A stretch of 8,636 bases of DNA, taken from PALSA-1006 sp037140475 (GTDB taxonomy: Bacteria > Pseudomonadota > Gammaproteobacteria > Burkholderiales > Gallionellaceae). Numbering within the stretch: position 1 is the stretch's first letter; each line of letters starts with the position of its first letter. Of this stretch, positions 1 to 6,498 are shown piece after piece. A model generated the notes under the pieces. The model was given only the letters and a program-made list of their open reading frames with translations. It was not told where the DNA came from and did no database searches. The stretch lies in the NCBI GenBank assembly GCA_037140475.1, contig JBAXEJ010000082.1:1-8636 (forward strand), in the 5' to 3' direction. Position numbers and translations under genes: made by a program.

Positions 1-106
1 GCTTGTCTAGCAACTGGGGTTCGCGCGCTGGCGGCGTACTGCTGCCGCAGGCGGATAAAGAAAATAAAAAGCAGAACAGTAAAAACTTAAATATAGAGTT
101 AGTCAT
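1..106 (-). CDS. Partial outer-membrane lipoprotein, probable ABC-transport auxiliary (PqiC-like) subunit
   Basis: This is the first 35 codons of a gene that runs off the left edge. The ATG is at 104–106, with AAGGA nine bases upstream (116–120 on the complement). The product begins with a short polar stretch with a lysine at residue 7, a hydrophobic core at about 8–16, and the lipobox LSAC ending at Cys20, so it should be cleaved by signal peptidase II and lipidated on that cysteine. The residue after the cysteine is Gly, not Asp, which by the usual +2 rule predicts sorting to the outer membrane. The gene overlaps the end of the MCE gene by 8 bases, suggesting coupled translation. In MCE clusters of this layout the last gene is commonly an ABC_trans_aux lipoprotein (PqiC/YmbA type) acting at the outer membrane. 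That family call is inferred from context, because the folded domain lies outside the window. The lipoprotein call itself is seen directly. Confidence 0.75.
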   Translation of the reverse strand, partial: MTNSIFKFLLFCFLFSLSACGSSTPPAREPQLLDK

Positions 107-1079
107 GGCTATCCATCCTTACCGGCCCAACTTCACGCGGAGGAACAGATCCTTTCAGCGGCCACATGGTGCTTAAGCCATTCACCACTTCGATCGTACT
201 ACCCATCATTTCGCGCGTTTTACCCATCGTCTCCCGCGTCTCTCCAACCATGCCAGGAATTTGCGGCACCGTTTGCTGTACAGACTTATTGATCGTCTCG
301 GTCGTTTTACGCAGATTTTCCATGCTGCTATCCACCTTGATTAATAAACCCGGCAGATCTTGATTCAACTTGGTGGTAATGGTTTCGGCTTGAGCCGCAG
401 ACTGTCGCAGGGAGTGCAACAACGGCCCCACTTCATTATTCAAATTTTTATCCACGCTCACCAATACTTGGTCGATCTTTTGGCGTGTACCGCGCATCTC
501 GCTGGCTAAGCCATTGATCTCTGCGGTGAGCTGTCGCACATTTTTCAGCGTCTGCCGTACATCACCATCGGGATCAGAAAGAATTTGGTGCACATCATCA
601 AGGATCGGCATGACACGGCCTTTCACTTCCATCACCGCCTGCTCTAAACCGTTCGCCCGCTCAAAAACCACTTTGCTTCCGCCCACCAGCACGGGTTTGT
701 CTTCTGTGCCACGGCTTATATCCAACACCCCATCACCGATCACACCTTCTTTTTTCAGACTCACCACGGAGTCTTGTCGTAACAACACAAGGTGCTTTGT
801 TTCTATCTCGATTTCAACCTGCACATGACCTTGCTCGTCCAACGCGAGTGAAGTTAATTTGCCTATTTTGAAACCGCTGAACTTTACGGGGATGCCCTCT
901 TTTAAATCTTGCCCTGTGTCTGCCACAAAGTAGATGGGTGACTTAGGTGTGAACGCGCCTTTTTTCATGCCCGTCCAAAAAAATACCAACCCCATACCCA
1001 GCACAGCCAGCAACACAAAAAGCGCGGCTTTGCCAAACAAATTTTTGAAGCGATCGTCTTTGTCCGTTAGCAATGTCAA
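99..1079 (-). CDS. MCE-domain protein (MlaD/PqiB-like), single-pass inner-membrane lipid-transport subunit
   Basis: The reading frame is open from a TTG at 1103, but a second TTG at 1077–1079 is chosen here. It overlaps the ATPase stop as TTGA, and it follows GAGAG by six bases, while the outer TTG has no ribosome site. Numbered from the 1103 codon, the protein has one membrane helix at about 26–43 and an MCE domain at about 51–135, which contains the pattern GxxVKFSGFKIG and a VIGDGVLDIS segment typical of the family. A long polar, helix-rich region follows to about 310, with a short proline-rich tail. MCE proteins form hexameric rings on an MlaE–MlaF-type core and pass lipids across the periplasm; the helical part could form a tube or needle as in PqiB or LetB. 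With one MCE domain it resembles MlaD but is much longer than E. coli MlaD (about 180 residues). Three tandem heptads occur at residues 287–307. Substrate is unknown. If the outer start is used the overlap with the ATPase gene is 28 bases. Confidence 0.88.
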   Translation of the reverse strand: MTLLTDKDDRFKNLFGKAALFVLLAVLGMGLVFFWTGMKKGAFTPKSPIYFVADTGQDLKEGIPVKFSGFKIGKLTSLALDEQGHVQVEIEIETKHLVLLRQDSVVSLKKEGVIGDGVLDISRGTEDKPVLVGGSKVVFERANGLEQAVMEVKGRVMPILDDVHQILSDPDGDVRQTLKNVRQLTAEINGLASEMRGTRQKIDQVLVSVDKNLNNEVGPLLHSLRQSAAQAETITTKLNQDLPGLLIKVDSSMENLRKTTETINKSVQQTVPQIPGMVGETRETMGKTREMMGSTIEVVNGLSTMWPLKGSVPPREVGPVRMDSHD

Positions 1080-1095
1080 TTTAATCTCTCTACTT
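1076..1095 (-). promoter_or_regulatory. Ribosome site and TTGA stop/start overlap for the MCE gene
   Basis: On the complement, the end of the ATPase gene reads through AGAGAG (1086–1091), then ATTAAA, then TTGA. The TGA (1076–1078) stops the ATPase and the TTG (1077–1079) is in frame with the MCE protein. The purine-rich tract and its spacing fit a Shine-Dalgarno site, whereas nothing similar precedes the in-frame TTG at 1101–1103. This arrangement is typical of translational coupling. It is judged by eye. Confidence 0.55.
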
Positions 1096-1783
1096 TCTGC
1101 CAAGGTAGCGATGTGAGGCTATCGGTTATCGCCAACACTGCTCCATCTTTTTCCGCATAAATATCCAGTGCCGCGACCCACTGTTCCGTTAAGTGCGCTT
1201 CAACGCCTTCAAATACTTTTGCGTCAATTACTAGCAGTTGTGGCATTTGCACCAGTGCGCGCAACAAACCTGCTAATTTACGTTGCCATAGTGCGAGGCT
1301 TGCGGGTGGGGACGCCATAAAATCAGCAAACGCATTTTGCTCCAAGCCAAGCAATGCCAACCAATGTTTTATCCTTTGTTCTGCTTCAGGCTCATCATGC
1401 CGAAAATGATGCCAGAGTGGCAGCGTGACATTCTCCCAAACCTTGAGATTGCTAATCAACCCACCATTAGCGGACACCCACGCCACGCGCCCTTGGCGCG
1501 CTTTGCGTAACGATTGCCAAATGACGGGAATCGTTTGAGACTGACGCCTGCGTTCGCCATCCTTTCCTAGCTCATTGTTTTTATTTAGCCTTCTATCGCC
1601 CTGCACGATCTGCACGCGACCATGCTTTGCCACCTCTACGCCTGTCACGAGGTCAATCATAGCCTCTTTTTCTACCAACGAAGCAAGCTCAAACACCCGC
1701 CTGTCTCCACAAGACAAAGTAAAAGAGTGGGCCTGTGCTGAATCGGCACATTGCACCTCGACTAATCGAAAAAGCTCGCTCAT
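1076..1783 (-). CDS. Degenerate MlaF-like ABC ATPase homologue, probable pseudo-ATPase subunit of an MCE transporter
   Basis: The product has 235 residues, close to the usual length of MlaF-type nucleotide-binding subunits. It keeps the layout of the fold: a GDRRV…LVTGVE segment where Walker A lies, a GGLISNLKVWENVTLPL segment matching the Q-loop region of MlaF, an LLRAL helix after the signature position, and PQLLVID before Walker B. The functional residues are replaced. Walker A reads SLVEKEA with no glycines and no Ser/Thr (only Lys39 lines up). The Q-loop Gln is Ala105. The LSGGQ signature is LALWQ (163–167). The catalytic Glu after Asp187 is Ala188. The D-loop Asp is Glu195. The switch His is Asp221. 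Residues 62–98 form a charged, Arg/Lys-rich insert. The frame is uninterrupted and overlaps the permease stop by one base (TGATG), so it is not decaying sequence. It probably sits on the permease as a structural or regulatory partner; that role is inference. Confidence 0.8.
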   Translation of the reverse strand: MSELFRLVEVQCADSAQAHSFTLSCGDRRVFELASLVEKEAMIDLVTGVEVAKHGRVQIVQGDRRLNKNNELGKDGERRRQSQTIPVIWQSLRKARQGRVAWVSANGGLISNLKVWENVTLPLWHHFRHDEPEAEQRIKHWLALLGLEQNAFADFMASPPASLALWQRKLAGLLRALVQMPQLLVIDAKVFEGVEAHLTEQWVAALDIYAEKDGAVLAITDSLTSLPWQKVERLN

Positions 1784-2556
1784 CAGGAGAACACCAACAC
1801 GGTGATGAAGCCGTCACAAGCAAACACCGCAAGCAGACTTTGCATCACGGCACGTGAAGCAGCCACTGGAATTTCCGTCATCGCCCGATGTACGCTGAGT
1901 CCGTAGTAACAAGACACCATAGAAACGATAGTGCCGAAACAAACGCTTTTCAAAAAGGCGGCAAAAATTTCCTGAAAGCTGAGTATCTCGAAAAAGTGAT
2001 TCACTTCCCCGAGGAGCGAGATGTCCATATTCCATGCGGTAACAATCATGCCGGTGCCAATCGCCACCACCTGAAAATAAAAAGTGAGCACTGAACTGGT
2101 AATCGTCATTGCCAAAATTCGCGGCATCACCAAATAAGAAATAGGCGAAATGCCCATACGTTTAAGGCTCAAAATTTCGCCATTCACCTGCATTGCAGCC
2201 AGCTCACTGGCAATGGCAGAACTACTGCGCCCCACAATCACAATGGCAGTGAGCAGTGGTCCAAGTTCGCGCACTACCGTCCAGATCAATACTTGTAGGG
2301 TGAGTAGCTCGTTGCGTCCGACTAGATTGCTGACCTGCATCACCATGATCATGCCTGCTAGAAAGCCCATCACGCTAACCGGCCCGGCGGATTGAATGCC
2401 GGTGAAATAAAGTTGTTTTAGTAGGGCTTTGCGTACCGGCCACTTGAAGATTGCGGGCAGCGTGTATAAAACTTGGCCGATAAACGACGCGCCATTTCTA
2501 ACGAAAAGGCCCTGCATACCTAATAAATTTTGTAAGCGAATGACAGGGTTTCTCAT
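1783..2556 (-). CDS. MlaE-family ABC transporter permease of the MCE cluster
   Basis: At 257 residues the protein matches the MlaE family length. The hallmark block runs from RELGPLLTA (96–104) through GRSSSAIASELAAMQVNGEI (109–128) to LKRMGISPISYLVMPR (131–146). It corresponds to the family's conserved ELGP…GR…SAIAAEL…MGVDP segment, which includes the cytoplasmic helix that contacts the ATPase. About five hydrophobic segments are visible: near 58–78, 86–108, 142–175, 198–220 and 234–256. MlaE dimers sit in the inner membrane under an MCE ring and move phospholipid or another hydrophobic molecule. The start ATG lies 18 bases after the AEC transporter stop, with only a weak purine tract upstream. 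Its own ATPase-contact segment looks normal even though the neighbouring ATPase homologue is degenerate, so it may bind a working MlaF encoded elsewhere (inference). Direction of transport and substrate cannot be read from sequence. Confidence 0.93.
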   Translation of the reverse strand: MRNPVIRLQNLLGMQGLFVRNGASFIGQVLYTLPAIFKWPVRKALLKQLYFTGIQSAGPVSVMGFLAGMIMVMQVSNLVGRNELLTLQVLIWTVVRELGPLLTAIVIVGRSSSAIASELAAMQVNGEILSLKRMGISPISYLVMPRILAMTITSSVLTFYFQVVAIGTGMIVTAWNMDISLLGEVNHFFEILSFQEIFAAFLKSVCFGTIVSMVSCYYGLSVHRAMTEIPVAASRAVMQSLLAVFACDGFITVLVFS

Positions 2557-2574
2557 TTTTTCACTAAGGCTGAA

Positions 2575-3480
2575 TTACACGCTGGCCAGTGCCCATGACC
2601 AAGCAGTGAGGGTGAAGAAAGAAACTATCAATCCAATTGCAACCATCAGATTGGCCAATTCTGGATCAAGATTATGCTCGGTTGCCACAATCGCCGCAGT
2701 AATCATTGGCGGCATGGCAGCTTCAAACAAAGTGACTTGGATTGGCTTACCACTTGCCCCGAGCATCTGCACATAGAGTAAATAAATAAGAGCAGGGGCA
2801 AGCAACATCTTAAATCCCAGCCCAATAGCCAAGTTCCGCAGATTCCCCGATAGATGCCCCAGCCGCAACTGGAAACCCACGGAAACCAGGGCTAATGGTG
2901 CCAAAGTATCGCCAAGTCGCTTTAGCAAAGTAGTGAACCACGGCGCATATTCAACAGGAATGAGCAGCACGGAAATGAGCAAAGCAATAAAGGGCGGGAA
3001 CAGCGCAATGCGCTTGGCAATCTCGGCAACAGTGGGGCGACCTGAAGAATAAATACCCGCCACCGTAATGCCCAAAATCGAGAGAACAAAAAAGGAGCCA
3101 AGCTGATCGGCGATAATGGCTGTTGCCAACCACTCTTTGCCGTAAAACGCTTCGACCATCGGCAAGCCAAAGAACGAGGTGTTGCCCAAGCCGCCAACCA
3201 GAATCAACGCACCCACTGTGCTACGCGGCAATTGCAGCCATCGTCCGATGAGCCAAAAAAATCCAGCAGACAATCCGAAGACCAGCCATGCCATGAGCGC
3301 AATCAGTACCACGTCACCGGAAATTTTCAAATCATGGATGTAAAGTAAAGCAAGTGCGGGAAGCGAAATATAAATGATGAAGCTGTTAAGTGCGGCGGGT
3401 GCATTGTCGGGCATGCGTTTGAAACGATGCAACAGCATGCCGACGAGGAAGCAAAAGATAAGTAGCAGAAGATTGTTCAT
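2575..3480 (-). CDS. AEC-family (auxin efflux carrier-like) membrane transporter
   Basis: The 301-residue protein is almost entirely hydrophobic, with about ten predicted membrane segments in two halves separated by a polar loop at about 145–158. The family hallmark GGLGNTSFFGLPM (96–108) is present, together with a polar Asp125 in the next helix and the second-half segment LFEAAMPPMITAA (251–263), where AEC proteins carry a conserved broken helix. AEC carriers are secondary transporters. Bacterial members have been linked to organic acids such as malate or malonate and to amino acids, so the substrate here is open. The gene starts 24 bases after thrC and ends 18 bases before the MlaE permease, which suggests cotranscription with one or both. 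Export of a threonine-pathway intermediate is possible from this position but is only a guess. No signal peptide or extra domain is seen. Confidence 0.88.
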   Translation of the reverse strand: MNNLLLLIFCFLVGMLLHRFKRMPDNAPAALNSFIIYISLPALALLYIHDLKISGDVVLIALMAWLVFGLSAGFFWLIGRWLQLPRSTVGALILVGGLGNTSFFGLPMVEAFYGKEWLATAIIADQLGSFFVLSILGITVAGIYSSGRPTVAEIAKRIALFPPFIALLISVLLIPVEYAPWFTTLLKRLGDTLAPLALVSVGFQLRLGHLSGNLRNLAIGLGFKMLLAPALIYLLYVQMLGASGKPIQVTLFEAAMPPMITAAIVATEHNLDPELANLMVAIGLIVSFFTLTAWSWALASV

Positions 3481-3504
3481 ACTTTTGCTTCTTGATTACA
3501 GCGC

Positions 3505-4938
3505 TTAATGCGGTGCGTTTGCAGCAATAAAGGCTTTTAGCTTTACAACATCCGCATCCATCACCTCGCAACGTTGCGGCAAGTTTTCAATTCCCTCAAG
3601 AGCTGCAGGGCGTTCAGGTTGACGCCCTAGTGCCTCGACGATGGTCTCTTCAAATTTAGCCGGTAACGCGGTTTCCAAACAAATGAGCGGCAAACTCGGA
3701 CGACGCTGCTCCAAGCCCACTTTCAAACCATCTGCCGTGTGCGTGTCAACCATCACGCCATACTCTTCCCATAGTTCGCGAATCGTTTTCAGGCGATCCT
3801 GATGCGAGCTTTTACCTGAAGAGAAGTGAAATTGTGAAAGCGTCTCCCAATACGGCGTTCCCTTTATATCGAACGAACCACCCGCATCGACCTTGCTCCA
3901 GAACTCACGCACCTTTGCACCATCGCGACCCACCAGATCAAACACAAAACGCTCGAAGTTAGAGGCTTTGGAAATATCCATCGACGGACTACTGGTTGCA
4001 TAAGTGTGATCAGTACCGCGAGGACGGTACACGCCGGTGCGGAAAAACTCATCTAACACATCGTTTTCATTTGTCGCCAAAATTAGCTGACCAATCGGCA
4101 AGCCCATCATGCGCGCAATATGACCCGCACAAATATTGCCGAAATTACCAGAAGGCACAGAGAAGGCAACTTTCTCATCATTGGACTTTGTCGCCGCAAA
4201 ATATCCTTTGAAGTAATAAACGATCTGCGCAGAAACGCGCCCCCAATTGATCGAATTAACGGTGCCGATTTTATATTTCGCTTTGAAGGCATGATCATTG
4301 GACACTGCTTTCACCATATCCTGTGCATCGTCGAACATGCCGTTAATCGCGATGTTAAAAATGTTCGGATCTTGCAAGGAATACATCTGCGCACGTTGGA
4401 AGCCAGACATTTTGCCATTGGGCGAGAGCATAAAAACGCTAATGCCACGCTTGCCGCGCATGGCATATTCCGCCGCTGAACCTGTATCGCCGGAAGTCGC
4501 ACCGAGAATGTTTAACTCAGCATGCTGTTTGTCTAGTGCGTATTCAAATAGATTACCTAGCAACTGCATCGCCATATCTTTGAATGCCAAGGTCGGGCCA
4601 TTCGACAACTCAAGCGTGAATACACCTTCGGATAGCTTGCGCAATGGCGTGATCTGCGTGGCGTCTGAATCAGCGCGTCCATTGCTGTACACCTCTGCGG
4701 TGTAAGTTTTGTCGATGATTGCTTTTAGATCCGCAGCAGGAATATCCGTGGCGAACTTCGATAGCACGGCAAATGCCAAGTCCGCATAAGAAAGCTTGCG
4801 CCACGCATCTAACTCTTTTCGGGTCACCTGCGGATAATGCTCGGGCAGATACAGGCCACCATCCGGTGCTAAACCGCCGAGCAAAATTTCAGTGAATGTT
4901 TTTTCAGGCGCGTTACCGCGTGTCGAAATGTATTTCAT
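3505..4938 (-). CDS. thrC: Threonine synthase
   Basis: The enzyme converts O-phosphohomoserine and water to threonine and phosphate using pyridoxal phosphate. The 477 residues open with MKYISTRG and a PDGGLYLP segment (25–32), both typical of the N-terminal domain of the bacterial and fungal-type enzyme. The PLP lysine is Lys120 in GPTLAFKDMAMQ, and the cofactor phosphate loop is GATSGDTGSAAEYAM (146–160). A later FSVPSGNFGNICAG stretch is also characteristic of the family. The C-terminal part is complete. The start ATG is preceded by a strong purine tract (AGAGAGAA on the complement, six bases before the ATG). It lies downstream of hom on the same strand, 140 bases away, with a palindromic repeat element filling most of that gap. 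The gene probably shares regulation with hom; no threonine leader or attenuator was seen. The assignment is secure. Confidence 0.97.
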   Translation of the reverse strand: MKYISTRGNAPEKTFTEILLGGLAPDGGLYLPEHYPQVTRKELDAWRKLSYADLAFAVLSKFATDIPAADLKAIIDKTYTAEVYSNGRADSDATQITPLRKLSEGVFTLELSNGPTLAFKDMAMQLLGNLFEYALDKQHAELNILGATSGDTGSAAEYAMRGKRGISVFMLSPNGKMSGFQRAQMYSLQDPNIFNIAINGMFDDAQDMVKAVSNDHAFKAKYKIGTVNSINWGRVSAQIVYYFKGYFAATKSNDEKVAFSVPSGNFGNICAGHIARMMGLPIGQLILATNENDVLDEFFRTGVYRPRGTDHTYATSSPSMDISKASNFERFVFDLVGRDGAKVREFWSKVDAGGSFDIKGTPYWETLSQFHFSSGKSSHQDRLKTIRELWEEYGVMVDTHTADGLKVGLEQRRPSLPLICLETALPAKFEETIVEALGRQPERPAALEGIENLPQRCEVMDADVVKLKAFIAANAPH

Positions 4939-4960
4939 CGTGGCTTCTCTCTATCGTTCA

Positions 4961-5079
4961 AAACCGTAACGAGCAGTTGGAGTACAAGGCGCACGGAGCA
5001 CAGAAACCGGAGTGCACATTTGAGTGCATGAGGATTTCGAGCACCGCGCAACGCCGCAATCCGACTGCGCAGTAGGTTT
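4961..5079. repeat. Imperfect palindromic intergenic element with terminal inverted repeats, between hom and thrC
   Basis: The outer arms 4961–4980 and the complement of 5061–5079 both begin AAACC and then share GAGCAGTTGG versus GCGCAGTCGG (8 of 10). Inside are further inverted segments: GCGC on both sides near 4990 and 5046, GAAACC (5003–5008) against GGATTTC (5032–5038), and a small central hairpin TGCAC/GTGCA (5013–5017 with 5024–5028). The whole is about 119 bases and can fold as a nested hairpin in either strand. Its right end touches the hom stop codon. It resembles short dispersed palindromic elements I remember from betaproteobacterial genomes, but I cannot confirm copies elsewhere. 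In the hom–thrC transcript it could tune mRNA stability or partial termination (inference). No open frame of note lies in it. Confidence 0.6.
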
Positions 5080-6392
5080 TATTTACCCAACTCTTCCATG
5101 CGTAACTTAGTCACCTTACCCGCCACCACACCCAATGCCTCAATCTTCACAATCGCAGCATTCACCCGCTTCTCGCGAGTTTGATGCGTCAGCATGATGA
5201 GGTCGGTTTGATCTTCGCCTTCACCCGGTTCTTTTTGAATTACGGCATCGATGGAAATTTGCTCATCTGCCAAGATGCGAGTGATGTCAGCCAAAACACC
5301 CGGCTTGTCTTGCACGCGCAAACGCAGGTAGTAACTGGTCTGCACTTCGTCCATTGGCAAGATTTTCAAGTCAGCCATTTGATTTGGCTGAAAAGCCAAA
5401 TGCGGCACGCGATTCAAAGGATCAGCGGTGTGCATGCGCGTCACGTCAACCAAGTCGGCGATCACCGCGCTCGCCGTTGGTTCAGCACCCGCGCCTTTAC
5501 CGTAATACAAAGTCGCACCGACTGCGTCGCCCTGCACCACAACTGCGTTCATCGCGCCTTCTACATTGGCGATCAGACGTTTGGAAGGGATCAAAGTCGG
5601 ATGTACACGCAACTCAACGCCCTCGTTAGTGCGTTTGGTGATACCCAATAACTTGATGCGGTAGCCCAGTTGTTCAGCGTATTTAATATCTACTGCGTCG
5701 AGCTTAGAAATACCTTCGATGTAGGCTTTATCAAATTGCATCGGAATACCGAACGCCAACGCAGACAGGATCGTGATCTTGTGCGCTGCATCCACACCTT
5801 CGATATCAAAGGTCGGATCAGCCTCGGCATAACCCAAACGCTGCGCTTCTTTCAACACGGTGTCGAAGCTCAAGCCCTTGTCACGCATCTCGGACAAAAT
5901 GAAATTGGTGGTGCCATTGATGATGCCGGCAATCCACTCGATGCGATTAGCTGTTAAACCTTCGCGTACCGCTTTGATAATCGGGATACCACCAGCGACT
6001 GCTGCTTCAAACGCCACCATCACGCCCTTGTCTTGTGCCGCCTTGAAAATCTCGTTGCCATGCGTAGCTAATAGCGCTTTGTTTGCCGTAACCACATGTT
6101 TGCCGTTAGCGATTGCCTTCAGCACTAACTCTTTAGCAATGCCGTAACCACCGATCAACTCAATCACAATATCGATTTCTGCATCATTCACCACGGAGAA
6201 GGCATCATCCGTCACGCGACATGCCCCACCGGTCACCTTGTTAGCGAGATCAATATTCCGATCTGCCACTGCCGTAATACGAATAGGACGTCCAGCCCGA
6301 CGTGAAATTTCTTCAGCATTACGTTGCAGTACGGTAAAAGTGCCACCCCCGACAGTGCCGCATCCAAGGAGTCCTACGTTGATTGGTTTCAT
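5079..6392 (-). CDS. hom: Homoserine dehydrogenase with C-terminal ACT domain
   Basis: The enzyme reduces aspartate semialdehyde to homoserine with NAD(P)H, the branch step toward threonine and methionine. At 437 residues it has the usual length of the single-function bacterial enzyme. The N-terminal Rossmann loop is GLLGCGTVGGG (7–17). The catalytic domain shows TANKALL with Lys105, IINGTTNFIL (157–166), and GYAEADPTFDIEGVDAAHK (187–205), containing the expected catalytic Asp201 and Lys205. An ACT domain at about 353–430 (YYLRLRVQDKPGVLADI) is the usual site for feedback inhibition by threonine. It is not fused to aspartokinase. The ATG follows AGGA (complement of 6400–6403) by seven bases. 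It lies between alaA and thrC on the same strand. A palindromic element occupies the gap to alaA, and another begins at its stop codon. No frameshift or missing key residue was found. Confidence 0.97.
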   Translation of the reverse strand: MKPINVGLLGCGTVGGGTFTVLQRNAEEISRRAGRPIRITAVADRNIDLANKVTGGACRVTDDAFSVVNDAEIDIVIELIGGYGIAKELVLKAIANGKHVVTANKALLATHGNEIFKAAQDKGVMVAFEAAVAGGIPIIKAVREGLTANRIEWIAGIINGTTNFILSEMRDKGLSFDTVLKEAQRLGYAEADPTFDIEGVDAAHKITILSALAFGIPMQFDKAYIEGISKLDAVDIKYAEQLGYRIKLLGITKRTNEGVELRVHPTLIPSKRLIANVEGAMNAVVVQGDAVGATLYYGKGAGAEPTASAVIADLVDVTRMHTADPLNRVPHLAFQPNQMADLKILPMDEVQTSYYLRLRVQDKPGVLADITRILADEQISIDAVIQKEPGEGEDQTDLIMLTHQTREKRVNAAIVKIEALGVVAGKVTKLRMEELGK

Positions 6393-6414
6393 TTTTAAAT
6401 CCTAGTTGATAAAT

Positions 6415-6498
6415 CAGTCGTTAGTATCTAGTCGTTAGTTGGCGTTGTCTGCTGCGCGGTTTTTTAACTAACCACTAGCGACTAACGTCTAACGACTG
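6415..6498. repeat. Palindromic repeat element built from AGTCGTTAG units, between alaA and hom
   Basis: The left arm has AGTCGTTAG twice (6416–6424 and 6430–6438, start spacing 14). The right arm has the reverse complement twice at the same spacing: CTAGCGACT (6475–6483, one mismatch) and CTAACGACT (6489–6497, exact). The outer 10 bases CAGTCGTTAG/CTAACGACTG pair perfectly. A second internal pair, GTTAGTT (6434–6440) and AACTAAC (6466–6472), would allow an alternative shorter hairpin. The centre holds GCTGCGCGG followed by six Ts on the plus strand. The element overlaps the last codons and stop of alaA and ends about 22 bases before the hom start codon, so it occupies most of the hom leader. 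It is probably a small dispersed palindrome or MITE-like insertion; a regulatory RNA role is possible but unproven. Confidence 0.7.

Noticed and set aside
166..1116. Plus-strand open frames opposite the MCE gene (166–363, 514–828, 934–1116)
   Set aside because: They are antisense to a convincing family member and show no domain, ribosome site or sensible composition.
1076..1783. A frameshift or assembly error explaining the missing ABC motifs
   Set aside because: Family-like segments continue in one frame on both sides of each degenerate motif, and the missing motifs are replaced by aligned residues, not skipped.
3996..5957. Long plus-strand frames opposite thrC and hom (for example 4120–4479, 4298–4705, 5181–5651)
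   Set aside because: They are mirror frames of two well-recognised enzymes and their translations resemble no protein family.
6451..6465. Intrinsic terminator (GC-rich stretch followed by Ts on the plus strand)
   Set aside because: No plus-strand gene lies upstream, and the GC stretch forms no strong hairpin next to the T run; it is the loop of the palindrome.
6393..6488. Threonine or methionine leader, attenuator or riboswitch ahead of hom
   Set aside because: No short peptide rich in regulatory codons and no recognised riboswitch core; the gap is explained by the AGTCGTTAG palindrome.
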